DNA from: Actinomadura barringtoniae
GTDB taxonomy: Bacteria > Actinomycetota > Actinomycetes > Streptosporangiales > Streptosporangiaceae
Reading direction: 5' to 3'
Length of the DNA: 64,000 nt
Assembly: GCF_017573505.1 (NCBI RefSeq)
Contig: NZ_JAGEOJ010000017.1
Coordinates: 186,001 to 250,000 of the forward strand
Shown here: positions 22,762-29,896 of the stretch, piece after piece
How the letters are laid out: the number at the start of each line of letters is the position of its first letter
How positions within the stretch are numbered: position 1 is the stretch's first letter
The notes under the pieces: generated by a model
Database searches by the model: none
Told to the model about the DNA's origin: nothing
What the model saw: the letters and a program-made list of their open reading frames with translations, nothing else
Translations under genes and position numbers: made by a program

Positions 22762-23714
22762 GGCTGGGACTGACGACCGAGCAGCGCGACTTCGGCGTCG
22801 CCACCGCCAAGCTCCTCGCCGGGCAGAACGGCCCGGAGCGATGGGCCCGCCTCGCCGAGCTGGGAATCCCCGGCCTCCTCGTTCCCGAAGAGCACGGCGG
22901 GGCGGACGGCGACGACGTCGACCTGCTCGCGCCGATCGAGGCGGCGGGCTACGCGGCCGCGCCCGAGCCGCTGATCGAGACCGCCATCGCGACCGGCCTG
23001 CTGCGCGGCAGTCCACTCGCCGGGACATGGTTGCCCAAGGTCGCCGGGGGCGAGTGTGTCGTGGCGGTCACCGAGCCCGGCACCTCCCACGCGGTCGCCG
23101 CCGACCGCGCCGCGCTGGTCCTTGTCGAACGCGGCGGCGCCTGGCACGCGGCGACGGACTTCACCACCGCCGAACGGCCCTCACTCGATGAGGAGCGCCG
23201 CCTCTTCACGGTGTCGGCACAGGCCACCGAGCCGCTGCCCACCGCCGATGCCGCGACCGCCTTCGACCGGGGCGCGATCCTCACGGCCGCCTACCTGCTC
23301 GGTGTCGCCCGCCGCATGATCGACATGAGCGTCGAGCACGCGAGCACGCGCGTCCAGTTCGGCCGCCCGGTCGGCTCGTACCAGGCGATCAAGCACCAGT
23401 TCGCCGACGCCCTGGTCGCCGTCGAGTTCGCGCGCCCCTCGGTCCACCAGGCCGCGTACTCCCTGGCCGCGAACGCACCCACGACCTCGCGAGACGCCTC
23501 GGCCGCCAAGTCGCTGGCCGCCGACGCCGCCCACCGCGCCGCCCGCACGGCCCTCCAAGTGCACGGGGCGATCGGCTACACCGTCGAGTGCGAGCTGCAC
23601 CGCTGGCTGCGCCGCACCTGGACCCTCACCTCCTCCTGGGGCGACGCCGACCATCACCGGCTCCGCGTGGCCGCCCTCCTGATCGACGAAGACGAGGCGG
23701 TACGTCTCCCGTGA
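22758..23714 (+). CDS. Acyl-CoA dehydrogenase-like subunit, short
   Basis: 318 residues, about 60 shorter than usual ACADs. N-terminal helical region with LAELGIPGLLVPEEHGGADGDDVDL, a beta domain reduced in size, and C-terminal helices RVQFGRPVGSYQAIKHQFADALV and TALQVHGAIGYTVECELHRWLRRTWTL. Missing length in the middle domain suggests that it works as partner of the preceding full-length ACAD (alpha2beta2 model known from Mycobacterium). Starts in ATGA overlap and ends in GTGA overlap, so operon membership is firm. Confidence 0.85.
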   Translation: MRLGLTTEQRDFGVATAKLLAGQNGPERWARLAELGIPGLLVPEEHGGADGDDVDLLAPIEAAGYAAAPEPLIETAIATGLLRGSPLAGTWLPKVAGGECVVAVTEPGTSHAVAADRAALVLVERGGAWHAATDFTTAERPSLDEERRLFTVSAQATEPLPTADAATAFDRGAILTAAYLLGVARRMIDMSVEHASTRVQFGRPVGSYQAIKHQFADALVAVEFARPSVHQAAYSLAANAPTTSRDASAAKSLAADAAHRAARTALQVHGAIGYTVECELHRWLRRTWTLTSSWGDADHHRLRVAALLIDEDEAVRLP

Positions 23715-25804
23715 CCCGACCCGACCTGCTCACCGCCCTCACCGCCCCCCGCGCCATCGCCGTCATCGGCGCGTCCGCCGATCCGGACAAGCTGTCGGGC
23801 CGCCCGGTCGCCGGTCTCCTGGAGGCCGGCTACGAAGGCCGGATCGTCTGCGTCAACCCGGCCAGGGACGAGGTCCAGGGACTGCCCTGCCACCCGACCC
23901 TCGCCGCCGCGGGCGGCCCGATCGACCTGGCCGTCCTCACGGTTCCCGCGTCCCGCGTCATGGCGGCGCTGCACGAATGCGCCGAGGCCGGAGTCGCGCT
24001 GGCCGTCGTCTTCGCCTCGGGATTCGCCGAGGCGGGCGAGGCCGACCTCCAGGACGAGCTGGCCCGCCTGGCGGAGAGCTCGGGCATGCGGATCCTCGGG
24101 CCGAACTGCATCGGTGCGATGGCGCTGAAGAACGGCGTCGTCGCCTCGTTCTCCCGCGCTCTGCACGGCCTGGAGCCGGTCATCGGGCCGGTCGCGCTGG
24201 TCAGCCAGAGCGGCGCGTTCGGCGCCTGCGTGCTGTCGGCCGCGCAACAGGCGGGCATCGGCGTGCACTCGTTCGTCAACACCGGCAACGAGGCCGACCT
24301 GACCGTCGCCGAGGCGATGACCGCGCTCGCCGAAGATCCCGAGGTGGGCGCGCTGCTCGTCTACACCGAGGGCGTGAGCGACGGGCCGGAGCTCCTGCGC
24401 GCCGCCCGCCGCGCCCGCGAGCTCGACAAGCCGGTCGTCGCGATCAAGGTCGGCCGCACGGCCGAGGGCGCTCTGGCCGTCGCCTCCCACACAGGTGCGC
24501 TGACCGGGTCCGACGCGGTCTACGACGCCGCGTTCGAGGCCGCCGGGGTCGTCCGCGTCGACGGCATGGCCGACCTCGTCGACGCCGCGCGGATCCTCAC
24601 CGTCGGCAAGCGGGCGGCGGGCGACCGGCTGACCGTGCTGTCCATGTCCGGCGGCGTCGGCATCCTGATGACCGACCTCGCCGGTGAGCTCGGCCTCCGC
24701 CAGGCCGAATGGGACGCCGAGTGGCAACGGCGGATGGCCGCCGTCATTCCGTCCTACGGCTCGGCGGCCAATCCGGTCGACATGACCGCCCAGCTCAACA
24801 CCGAGCCCGAGATCCTCGCCTGCGCGCTGGACATCGCGTGCGCGCATCCGGGGACCGACGTCATCGCGGTCTTCATCGGAGTCCTCGCGGGGGATGCCAC
24901 CGAGCTGGTCGACGCCCTCGCCCGGGTCGAGACCGACAAGCCGATCGTGGTCGCCTGGACCGGTGGCGACGGCACGCCGCTGCGCCGCCTCACCGAACGC
25001 GGCGTGCCCGCCTACGACGACGCGAACCGCGCCCTTCGCGCGCTCGGCATGCTCGTACGCCATGCCGGCGGCTCGGCCACCCCCGCTCCCACCGAACCCG
25101 ATCCGGCCCGTACCGCCGCCGCGATGAAGGTGATCACGCGCGCCCGCGACGCGGGCCACAAGCAGCTCGACGAGGCGCAGAGCAAGGAGCTGCTCCGCGC
25201 CTACGGAATCCCCTGTACGCCCGAACGCCCCGCCACCACCCCCGGCGACGCGGTCACCGCCGCGGCCGAGATCGGGTTCCCCGTCGCGGTCAAGCTCCTC
25301 TCCGCCGACGTCGCCCACAAGTCCGACCTGGGCGGCGTCAGCCTCGGCCTCACCGGCGAAACGGCCGTACGCGACGCCGCCACCGAGATCATGAACCTGG
25401 CCCGTGACGCCGGGATCGGCGACGTGCGCCTCCTCGTCCAGCGGATGGCGGCCCCCGGCGTCGAGCTGATCGCCGGTGCCCGCGTGGACCCCGTCTTCGG
25501 GCCTGTGGTGATGACGGGCCTCGGCGGCGTGTTCGTCGAGGTGCTGCAGGACACCGCCCTGACCCTCGCGCCCGCCGAGCCCGGACGGGTCCGTGAGATC
25601 CTGCGTTCCCTGCGCGGGAGCGCTCTGCTCCACGGCGTGCGAGGCCGTCCCGCCGCTGACGAGGAGGCGATCGTGGACATCGTGGTGCGGCTGTCGGAGC
25701 TGGCGGCCGACCTGGCCGGCGAGCTGGCCGAGATCGACATCAACCCGATCATCGCGGGGGAGACCGGTGCCCTGGTCGTGGACGCCCTGGTGGTCCTGCA
25801 GTGA
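23711..25804 (+). CDS. Acyl-CoA synthetase, ADP-forming (acetate-CoA ligase type)
   Basis: 697 residues from GTG 23711 in GTGA overlap. Order: CoA-binding Rossmann domain (AIAVIGASADPDKLSGRPV), succinyl-CoA-ligase-like domain with GPVALVSQSGAFGA and SHTGALTGSDAVYDAAF (phospho-His in ASHTGAL), then the ATP-grasp domain (ELLRAYGIPCTPE, FPVAVKLLSADVAHKSDLGGV, ELIAGARVDPVFGPVVMTGLGG, EIDINPII). It activates a carboxylic acid to CoA thioester with ATP to ADP, probably the entry step for the acid brought in by the divergent importer. Which acid is unknown. Confidence 0.88.
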   Translation: MTRPDLLTALTAPRAIAVIGASADPDKLSGRPVAGLLEAGYEGRIVCVNPARDEVQGLPCHPTLAAAGGPIDLAVLTVPASRVMAALHECAEAGVALAVVFASGFAEAGEADLQDELARLAESSGMRILGPNCIGAMALKNGVVASFSRALHGLEPVIGPVALVSQSGAFGACVLSAAQQAGIGVHSFVNTGNEADLTVAEAMTALAEDPEVGALLVYTEGVSDGPELLRAARRARELDKPVVAIKVGRTAEGALAVASHTGALTGSDAVYDAAFEAAGVVRVDGMADLVDAARILTVGKRAAGDRLTVLSMSGGVGILMTDLAGELGLRQAEWDAEWQRRMAAVIPSYGSAANPVDMTAQLNTEPEILACALDIACAHPGTDVIAVFIGVLAGDATELVDALARVETDKPIVVAWTGGDGTPLRRLTERGVPAYDDANRALRALGMLVRHAGGSATPAPTEPDPARTAAAMKVITRARDAGHKQLDEAQSKELLRAYGIPCTPERPATTPGDAVTAAAEIGFPVAVKLLSADVAHKSDLGGVSLGLTGETAVRDAATEIMNLARDAGIGDVRLLVQRMAAPGVELIAGARVDPVFGPVVMTGLGGVFVEVLQDTALTLAPAEPGRVREILRSLRGSALLHGVRGRPAADEEAIVDIVVRLSELAADLAGELAEIDINPIIAGETGALVVDALVVLQ

Positions 25805-26613
25805 AGGTGTACGCCCATCTCACCCAGGTGCCCATCGACCAGGTGGTCGAGCTGGCCCGGCTGGCCGAAGAGCTCGGCTTCGCGGGAATCTCCCTGGCCG
25901 ACCATCTCGCCGCACCGGAGCAGATCTCCACCCCCTACCCCTACGGCGACGCCCCTTGGAAGGACGCTCCGCACTGGGGCGATCCATGGGTGGTCGCGGC
26001 CGCGTTGGGCCAGGCCACCCGGACCCTGCGCGTTATGACCAGCGTCTACGTGCTGCCGCTCCGCCATCCGCTCGCGGTCGCCAAGGCCGTCGCGACCGCC
26101 GCCGTGCTGACCGGTGGCCGGGTGTCGTGCGGCGTGGGCGCGGGCTGGTTGCGGGAGGAGTTCGTGCTGGCCGGGCAGGAGTTCGAGGGACGCGGCGGAC
26201 GTCTCGACGAGGCGATCCAGATCTGCCGCCTCGCCTGGTCGGGCGAGCCCGTCGAGTTTCACGGCGAGCACTACGACCTCGACGCGTTCACCATGCGTCC
26301 CGCGCCCGCCGAACGCCCGCCGATCCTCATCGGCGGTGCGGGCCCTCGCGCCCTGCGCCGCGCGATCGAGCTGGGCGACGGCTGGATCGCCCCCGCCCAG
26401 AGCGGCCCCGAGCTGGCGGCCAACATCACCGAGCTCCGCACCGCCCGCCCCGAGGGCTTTGAGGTCGTTGCCTGGAGCGACAACGGCCGAGATCTGGGCG
26501 AACTCGCCCAGGCGGGTGCCGACTCGGTCAGGCTGCGCCCGCAGAAGCTCTACTCCGACCTGCCCGACGACCCCGCCGCCGCCATGCGTCGCTTCGCGGC
26601 AGAGGGGCTCTGA
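25801..26613 (+). CDS. LLM-class F420- or flavin-dependent oxidoreductase
   Basis: 270 residues from GTG 25801, in GTGA overlap with the ligase. TIM-barrel luciferase-like fold: VVELARLAEELGFAGISLADHLA, RTLRVMTSVYVLPLRHPLAVAKAVATAAVLTGGRVSCGVGAGW, and RPPILIGGAGPRALRRAIELGDGWI. The pattern fits actinobacterial F420-dependent enzymes of this superfamily; FMN use cannot be excluded. It ends the acyl-CoA operon and probably reduces or oxygenates an intermediate. Convergent with the regulator gene one base away. Confidence 0.85.
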   Translation: MKVYAHLTQVPIDQVVELARLAEELGFAGISLADHLAAPEQISTPYPYGDAPWKDAPHWGDPWVVAAALGQATRTLRVMTSVYVLPLRHPLAVAKAVATAAVLTGGRVSCGVGAGWLREEFVLAGQEFEGRGGRLDEAIQICRLAWSGEPVEFHGEHYDLDAFTMRPAPAERPPILIGGAGPRALRRAIELGDGWIAPAQSGPELAANITELRTARPEGFEVVAWSDNGRDLGELAQAGADSVRLRPQKLYSDLPDDPAAAMRRFAAEGL

Positions 26614-26614
26614 C

Positions 26615-27295
26615 TCAACCGGCCCAGAAGCCGCGCTCGTCCAGGTGCTCCACCAGCAGGTCCCCGGAGTGGACCATGTGCTCGTTCATCGCGGCCCGTG
26701 CCGCTTCGGGGTCCTTCAGGCGCAGGGCTCCGAGGATCACCTGGTGGTCCTCGACGGCGATGCGGTTCCAGCCCTGGATCACCGCGTGGAAGCGGCGCGG
26801 GGTGTACTTGGTCGCGGTGTCGATCATCCAGGTCAGCTTGGGCGCCTCGGCGGCCACGTAGATCTCGCGGTGGAAGAGGAAGTTGAGCTCGTCTATCTGA
26901 TCGGGCCTGGCCGACTTCGCGTCCTTCTCGATCAGTTCCTGGACCCGCTCGATCTCGCCCAGCCGTTCCGGCGTGAGCTTGCGGGCGGCGCGCGCGGCCA
27001 GCTCGCCGGCCAGCACCCCCTGGGCGAACGCTATGTCGCGGATGTCCGCGGGACTGAGCTGCGACACCGCGAACCCCTTGCGGGGCGCGAGCTCGACGAA
27101 GCCCTCGCCGCGCAGCGCCATCAGCCCTTCCCGCGCGGGGGTGATGCTGATGTCCAGGTCGCCCGCGATGCGTTCGACCCGGACGTACTCGCCCGGCCTG
27201 ACCTGCCCGGACATGATGAGCTCACGGGCGTAGGAGGCGGCCTCGTCGCTCAGCTGAGGCCGTTCCTGCCGCCTGGGCACCACGCCGTCCGTCAC
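26615..27295 (-). CDS. GntR-family regulator with FCD domain
   Basis: 226 residues from GTG 27295 with AGGGAGGA just upstream. Winged helix-turn-helix at about 15-80 (SYARELIMSGQVRPGEYVRVERIAGDLDISITPAREGLMAL) and an all-helical FCD effector domain after residue 90, with metal-ligand candidates DELNFLFHREIY and MNEHMVHS. FCD regulators bind fatty-acyl or organic-acid ligands and leave DNA when bound. A 19-bp site directly before its ribosome site is shared with both divergent promoters at 20.7 kb, so it probably represses itself, the importer and the acyl-CoA operon. Confidence 0.87.
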   Translation of the reverse strand: MTDGVVPRRQERPQLSDEAASYARELIMSGQVRPGEYVRVERIAGDLDISITPAREGLMALRGEGFVELAPRKGFAVSQLSPADIRDIAFAQGVLAGELAARAARKLTPERLGEIERVQELIEKDAKSARPDQIDELNFLFHREIYVAAEAPKLTWMIDTATKYTPRRFHAVIQGWNRIAVEDHQVILGALRLKDPEAARAAMNEHMVHSGDLLVEHLDERGFWAG

Positions 27296-27309
27296 GAGCG
27301 TTCCTCCCT

Positions 27310-27328
27310 TTCATGCATGAAGCATGAT
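27310..27328. promoter_or_regulatory. Operator C, autoregulatory site of the FCD regulator
   Basis: Reverse complement reads ATCATGCTTCATGCATGAA, one base different from operator A and three from operator B. It ends immediately before the AGGGAGG ribosome site of the regulator gene, so binding would block transcription start or elongation. Confidence 0.62.
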
Positions 27329-27449
27329 CTGTGCCCCCATTCTGCCAGCTCCGCGCTTCGGGCACGCGGAAACCCCGACGCGGCGGCGTGATCTGGCCGA
27401 CAGTGACGGCGCCGATCTTCCTCGGCGGGGCGTGGCTTACGGTGTTCGA

Positions 27450-28001
27450 GTGAACGTTTGCGTCTTCTGCTCCGCCGCCGACCTCGACGAGCGCTACGTC
27501 AAGCCCGCCCGCGAGTTCGCCGAGATGCTCGGCTCCGGCGGGCACACCCTGGTCTGGGGCGGCTCGGACACCGGGCTGATGAAGGTCATGGCCGATGGCG
27601 TGCAGCGCGCCGGCGGGCGGCTGGTCGGGATCTCGGTGGAGTTCCTGGCACCGCTGGCCCGGCAGAACGCCGACGAGATGGTGATCACCCGCGACCTGGC
27701 CGAGCGCAAGGCGCGCATGCTCGCCGCGGCCGACGCCGTCGTGGTCATGGTGGGCGGAACGGGCACCCTGGACGAGGCGACCGAGATCCTCGAGCTGAAG
27801 AAGCACGGCCACCACGCCAAGCCGGTGCTGCTGCTCAACACCGCCGGTTTCTACGACGGCATGATCCAGCAGCTGCGCCGCATCGCCGACGACGGCTTCC
27901 TGGCCCGGCCGCTCAACGAAATGATCGCCTTCGCCGACAGCCCCGCCGCCGCGATGGCGGCTCTGACGGGTGGCGTGGGAAAACCTGGTGAAAGCGCCTG
28001 A
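27450..28001 (+). CDS. LOG-family protein (cytokinin riboside 5'-monophosphate phosphoribohydrolase-like)
   Basis: 183 residues from GTG 27450, a size and start (MNVCVFCSAADLDERYV) normal for the TIGR00730 group. Nucleotide-binding signatures: GHTLVWGGSDTGLMKVMADGV and VVMVGGTGTLDEATEIL, matching GGxGTxxE, plus RKARMLAAADAV. Members release free base from cytokinin or purine nucleotide monophosphates. A TACGGT element 5 nt before the GTG hints at a leaderless transcript. The upstream gap to 27329 holds nothing else recognisable. Confidence 0.85.
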   Translation: MNVCVFCSAADLDERYVKPAREFAEMLGSGGHTLVWGGSDTGLMKVMADGVQRAGGRLVGISVEFLAPLARQNADEMVITRDLAERKARMLAAADAVVVMVGGTGTLDEATEILELKKHGHHAKPVLLLNTAGFYDGMIQQLRRIADDGFLARPLNEMIAFADSPAAAMAALTGGVGKPGESA

Positions 28002-28049
28002 TTCGCACTGCTACGGTCGTGCCTGATTTCGAAAGGGGGCGCGACACCA

Positions 28050-28784
28050 GTGGCGACGAAGCTGAATCAGATCATCGCGGTCGAGAAGGGCGTGAAGAGC
28101 AAGTCCTTCCAGGACCTCACGGACGCGCATCACCAGGTACAGAAGGCGCCGCTGCTGTCGGGCATCTCGCGTACGTACCAGCCCAAGGACGAGGAGGGCG
28201 AGCAGCTGCCGCCCGAGTCGACCCGGGTCCAGGTCAAGATCGACGACGTGCTCCGCGACGTGGCGACGTCGCTGACCAGGCTCTTCGACGTGACCGCGAC
28301 CAAGGACTGGGCCAACATGCAGGCCCGCGCGGACGTGAAGGTGGACGGCGACACCCTCCTGCGCGACGTGCCGGTCTCCTACCTGCTCTTCCTGGAGAAG
28401 CAGCTCAAGGACCTGCACACGTTCGTGAAGAAGCTGCCGGTGCTGGACGCCGCCGAGGCCTGGACGCACGACGCCTCGACCGACGTGTGGCGCACCGAGC
28501 CCGTGCGGACGGTGAAGACCAAGAAGGTCCCGCGCAACCACGTCAAGGCCGAGGCCACCGAGAAGCACCCGGCGCAGGTCGAGGTCTACTACGAGGACAT
28601 CCCGGTCGGCACCTGGACCACGGTGAAGTTCTCCGGCGCGCTCCCGGCCAAGCGGGTGAACGACCTGCTCGCGCGCGTCGAGAAGCTGCAGGACGCGGTC
28701 AAGTTCGCGCGCGAGGAGGCCAACGGCGCCGAGGTCACCGACCAGCGGATCGGCGACGCCGTCTTCGGCTACCTCTTCGGCTGA
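28050..28784 (+). CDS. Conserved actinobacterial protein of unknown function
   Basis: 244 residues from GTG 28050 with a G-rich ribosome site (GAAAGGGGG, 28030-28039). Begins MATKLNQIIAVEKGVKSKSFQDLTDAHHQVQKAP and ends DQRIGDAVFGYLFG. It is charged, mostly helical, with no signal peptide or membrane segment. From memory, close relatives occur across actinomycetes without known function. A hairpin terminator follows 32 nt after the stop, and beyond it lie the two tRNA-like units, so the transcript may run into them if termination is partial. Confidence 0.8.
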   Translation: MATKLNQIIAVEKGVKSKSFQDLTDAHHQVQKAPLLSGISRTYQPKDEEGEQLPPESTRVQVKIDDVLRDVATSLTRLFDVTATKDWANMQARADVKVDGDTLLRDVPVSYLLFLEKQLKDLHTFVKKLPVLDAAEAWTHDASTDVWRTEPVRTVKTKKVPRNHVKAEATEKHPAQVEVYYEDIPVGTWTTVKFSGALPAKRVNDLLARVEKLQDAVKFAREEANGAEVTDQRIGDAVFGYLFG

Positions 28785-28816
28785 CGGCCCGCGGCGGCAC
28801 GACAACTCAATAGACC

Positions 28817-28838
28817 CCCTCCGCCCGAGCGCGGAGGG
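28817..28838 (+). terminator. Hairpin terminator after the conserved unknown gene
   Basis: Perfect 8-bp stem CCCTCCGC/GCGGAGGG (28817-28824, 28831-28838) with CCGAGC loop. No T-tract. No good promoter was found between it and the tRNA-like units, so read-through transcription is possible. Confidence 0.55.
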
Positions 28839-28880
28839 TGCGCAAGGAGCGCAAGCTGAAACTGAAGTTGAAGCTGAACG

Positions 28881-28964
28881 GGACAAGGTCCAGTGCGGGT
28901 TCGAACCCCGCCTTCCCCATTCGCGGGGAAGTAGCCCAAATGGCAGAGGCGCCGCCCCTTAATC
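28881..28964 (+). tRNA. Permuted tRNA-like unit A (3' half before 5' half), Leu-like
   Basis: Order on the strand: possible variable-arm hairpin GGAC/GTCC (28881-28891), T-arm GCGGG-TTCGAAC-CCCGC (28895-28911), 3' acceptor CTTCCCC (28912-28918), discriminator A (28919), five-base linker, 5' acceptor GGGGAAG (28925-28931, seven perfect pairs with 28912-28918), TA, D-arm GCC/GGC with a Leu-like loop containing GG (28934-28950), then CGCCC and CTTAATC (28953-28964). Class II features, A73 and the CTTAA segment point to tRNA-Leu reading UUA. CCA is not encoded. The 3' strand of the anticodon stem is not certain: GGGTG at 28836-28840 preceded by GA fits but overlaps the terminator hairpin. No normal-order copy is formed by any arrangement of these parts. 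Confidence 0.6.
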
Positions 28965-28993
28965 TCAGACTCTCGCTCCAGACTCAGCATTCG

Positions 28994-29016
28994 CCGCCGA
29001 TCACCGGATCGCGCGG
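28994..29016 (+). other. Hairpin between the two tRNA-like units
   Basis: CCGC-CGATC pairs with GATCG-(C)-GCGG around ACCG: nine pairs and one bulged C. It separates the 5' half of unit A from the 3' half of unit B and could be a processing signal or weak terminator. Confidence 0.4.
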
Positions 29017-29029
29017 ACGTGGACGAACA

Positions 29030-29107
29030 CCCTCGAGATGCCGGTTCGAGTCCGGCTCGTCCAGCTCGATGGACGATGGCGTAACGGCAACGCGCGAGGG
29101 CTCTTGA
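29030..29107 (+). tRNA. Permuted tRNA-like unit B (3' half before 5' half), Gln-like acceptor
   Basis: 3' half: CCCTC (29030-29034), variable loop GAGAT, T-arm GCCGG-TTCGAGT-CCGGC (29040-29056), acceptor TCGTCCA (29057-29063), G73 (29064). Linker CTCGA. 5' half: TGGACGA (29070-29076, seven perfect pairs with 29057-29063), TG, D-arm GCG/CGC with loop TAACGGCAA (29079-29093), GC, GAGGG (29096-29100, five pairs with CCCTC), then CTCTTGA. Every cloverleaf part is present and canonical except the order. U1-A72, G2-C71, G3-C70 and G73 are tRNA-Gln identity features, yet the continuous loop CTCTTGA would give anticodon CUU; the mature anticodon depends on where the halves are joined. CCA is not encoded. 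Confidence 0.7.
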
Positions 29108-29155
29108 GACTGATCCACGTTCAAAGACGTGCCGGTGTGCCAATTGGGCGGCAAT

Positions 29156-29605
29156 TCAGGGGCCCGGGGGGCGGCAAAACCCCCGGGCCCCGCTCCATGC
29201 GCTGGGGAACCGCATCCAGATCGTGGTGCGATCACCGTCCGCGTGCAGCCCCCAGCCGCCCGTCAGCGCGTTGATCAGATGCATGCCCCGCCCGCTCTCC
29301 ACGCCCGGCCTGCGCAGGTGCGGCCGGTCCCCGTTCGCGCCGTCGTCGGTCACCTCGGCGAGCAGCACGCCCGGCGCCGCCGCCAGCGTGACGGTGATCT
29401 TTCCGCCGCGCCCGCTGGCCGTGTGCGCCACCCCGTTGGTGAACGCCTCGTTCACGCACGTGTTGACGTCGTCGACCGCGGGATGGTCGGCGCCGAGCGT
29501 GTCGCGCACGAAGCGGCCGATGTGCGCGGCCGAACGTTCGTGGCCGGGGAGCGTGAGCGAGGCGATGACCGCCCGCTCGGAGTCGCGGGTTTCCTTCGGT
29601 GGCAT
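29156..29605 (-). CDS. RsbW-like anti-sigma serine kinase (HATPase)
   Basis: 149 residues from ATG 29605, which has AAGGG upstream; an in-frame ATG at 29680 has no ribosome site. GHKL ATPase motifs are CVNEAFTNGVAHT (N-box), VTDDGANGDRP (G1, with Asn where Gly is usual) and VESGRGMHLINALTGGW (G2). The family binds sigma factors or phosphorylates STAS antagonists. The end (SGARGFCRPPGP) is encoded by the terminator hairpin and is probably not functional sequence. A candidate partner by type is the STAS protein at 3255-3644. Confidence 0.8.
   Translation of the reverse strand: MPPKETRDSERAVIASLTLPGHERSAAHIGRFVRDTLGADHPAVDDVNTCVNEAFTNGVAHTASGRGGKITVTLAAAPGVLLAEVTDDGANGDRPHLRRPGVESGRGMHLINALTGGWGLHADGDRTTIWMRFPSAWSGARGFCRPPGP
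29159..29191. terminator. Strong hairpin after the tRNA-like region
   Basis: Perfect 12-bp stem of G and C only (29159-29170 with 29180-29191) and a 9-nt loop ending AAAA. It lies 50 nt beyond unit B and inside the last codons of the convergent minus-strand gene, so it can end transcripts from both sides. Confidence 0.7.
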
Positions 29606-29733
29606 CGGGCGCCCTTCTCGTCCTGTCGATGTCACCGATGAGACTGGTCGTACCGAAACAGGAAGAGAACGGTTTTCCATGGTCTGGCGAGGACCACAGG
29701 ATCAACGTTCACCAGGTGGCGCGTGATGCGGCG

Positions 29734-29886
29734 CTAGGCCGCCAGCCTGCGGCGGAGCACCGCGCACAACTCGGCGTAAATCATGCCCTCGTCACGAACG
29801 GGATCGAATTCAGCCGTGGCGATAAAGACCGGCGGCAGCCCGGCCAGATCCTCTGCCGGCGCCGGAGTCGCGTAAACGTCGGGCAT
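29734..29886 (-). pseudogene. C-terminal fragment of an alpha/beta-hydrolase (acetyl-esterase type)
   Basis: An open stretch of 50 codons (ATG 29886 to TAG 29734) reads MPDVYATPAPAEDLAGLPPV, then FIATAEFDPVRDEGMIYAEL. The DLAGLPP and EFDPVRDEG parts are the conserved block around the catalytic Asp of hormone-sensitive-lipase-type esterases. The nucleophile elbow, the oxyanion HGG and the final His are missing. It lies 10 nt after the M1 peptidase stop on the same strand with AGGGCGGG before the ATG, so it may still be translated, but it looks like a remnant. Confidence 0.65.
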
Positions 29887-29896
29887 CCCGCCCTGA

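Noticed and set aside
28895..29107. Two ordinary tRNA genes in tandem, or att-site scars of an integrated element
   Set aside because: The 5' half found after each 3' half pairs with the preceding acceptor strand, not with the following one, and no normal-order cloverleaf can be built. Integration scars would give 3' ends only, without matching D-arms and 5' acceptors.
29101..29140. Group I intron core (GTTCAAAGAC resembling the R element)
   Set aside because: The segment is too short for a group I intron, no P, Q or S partners are visible, and the same bases form a simple CACGT/ACGTG hairpin.
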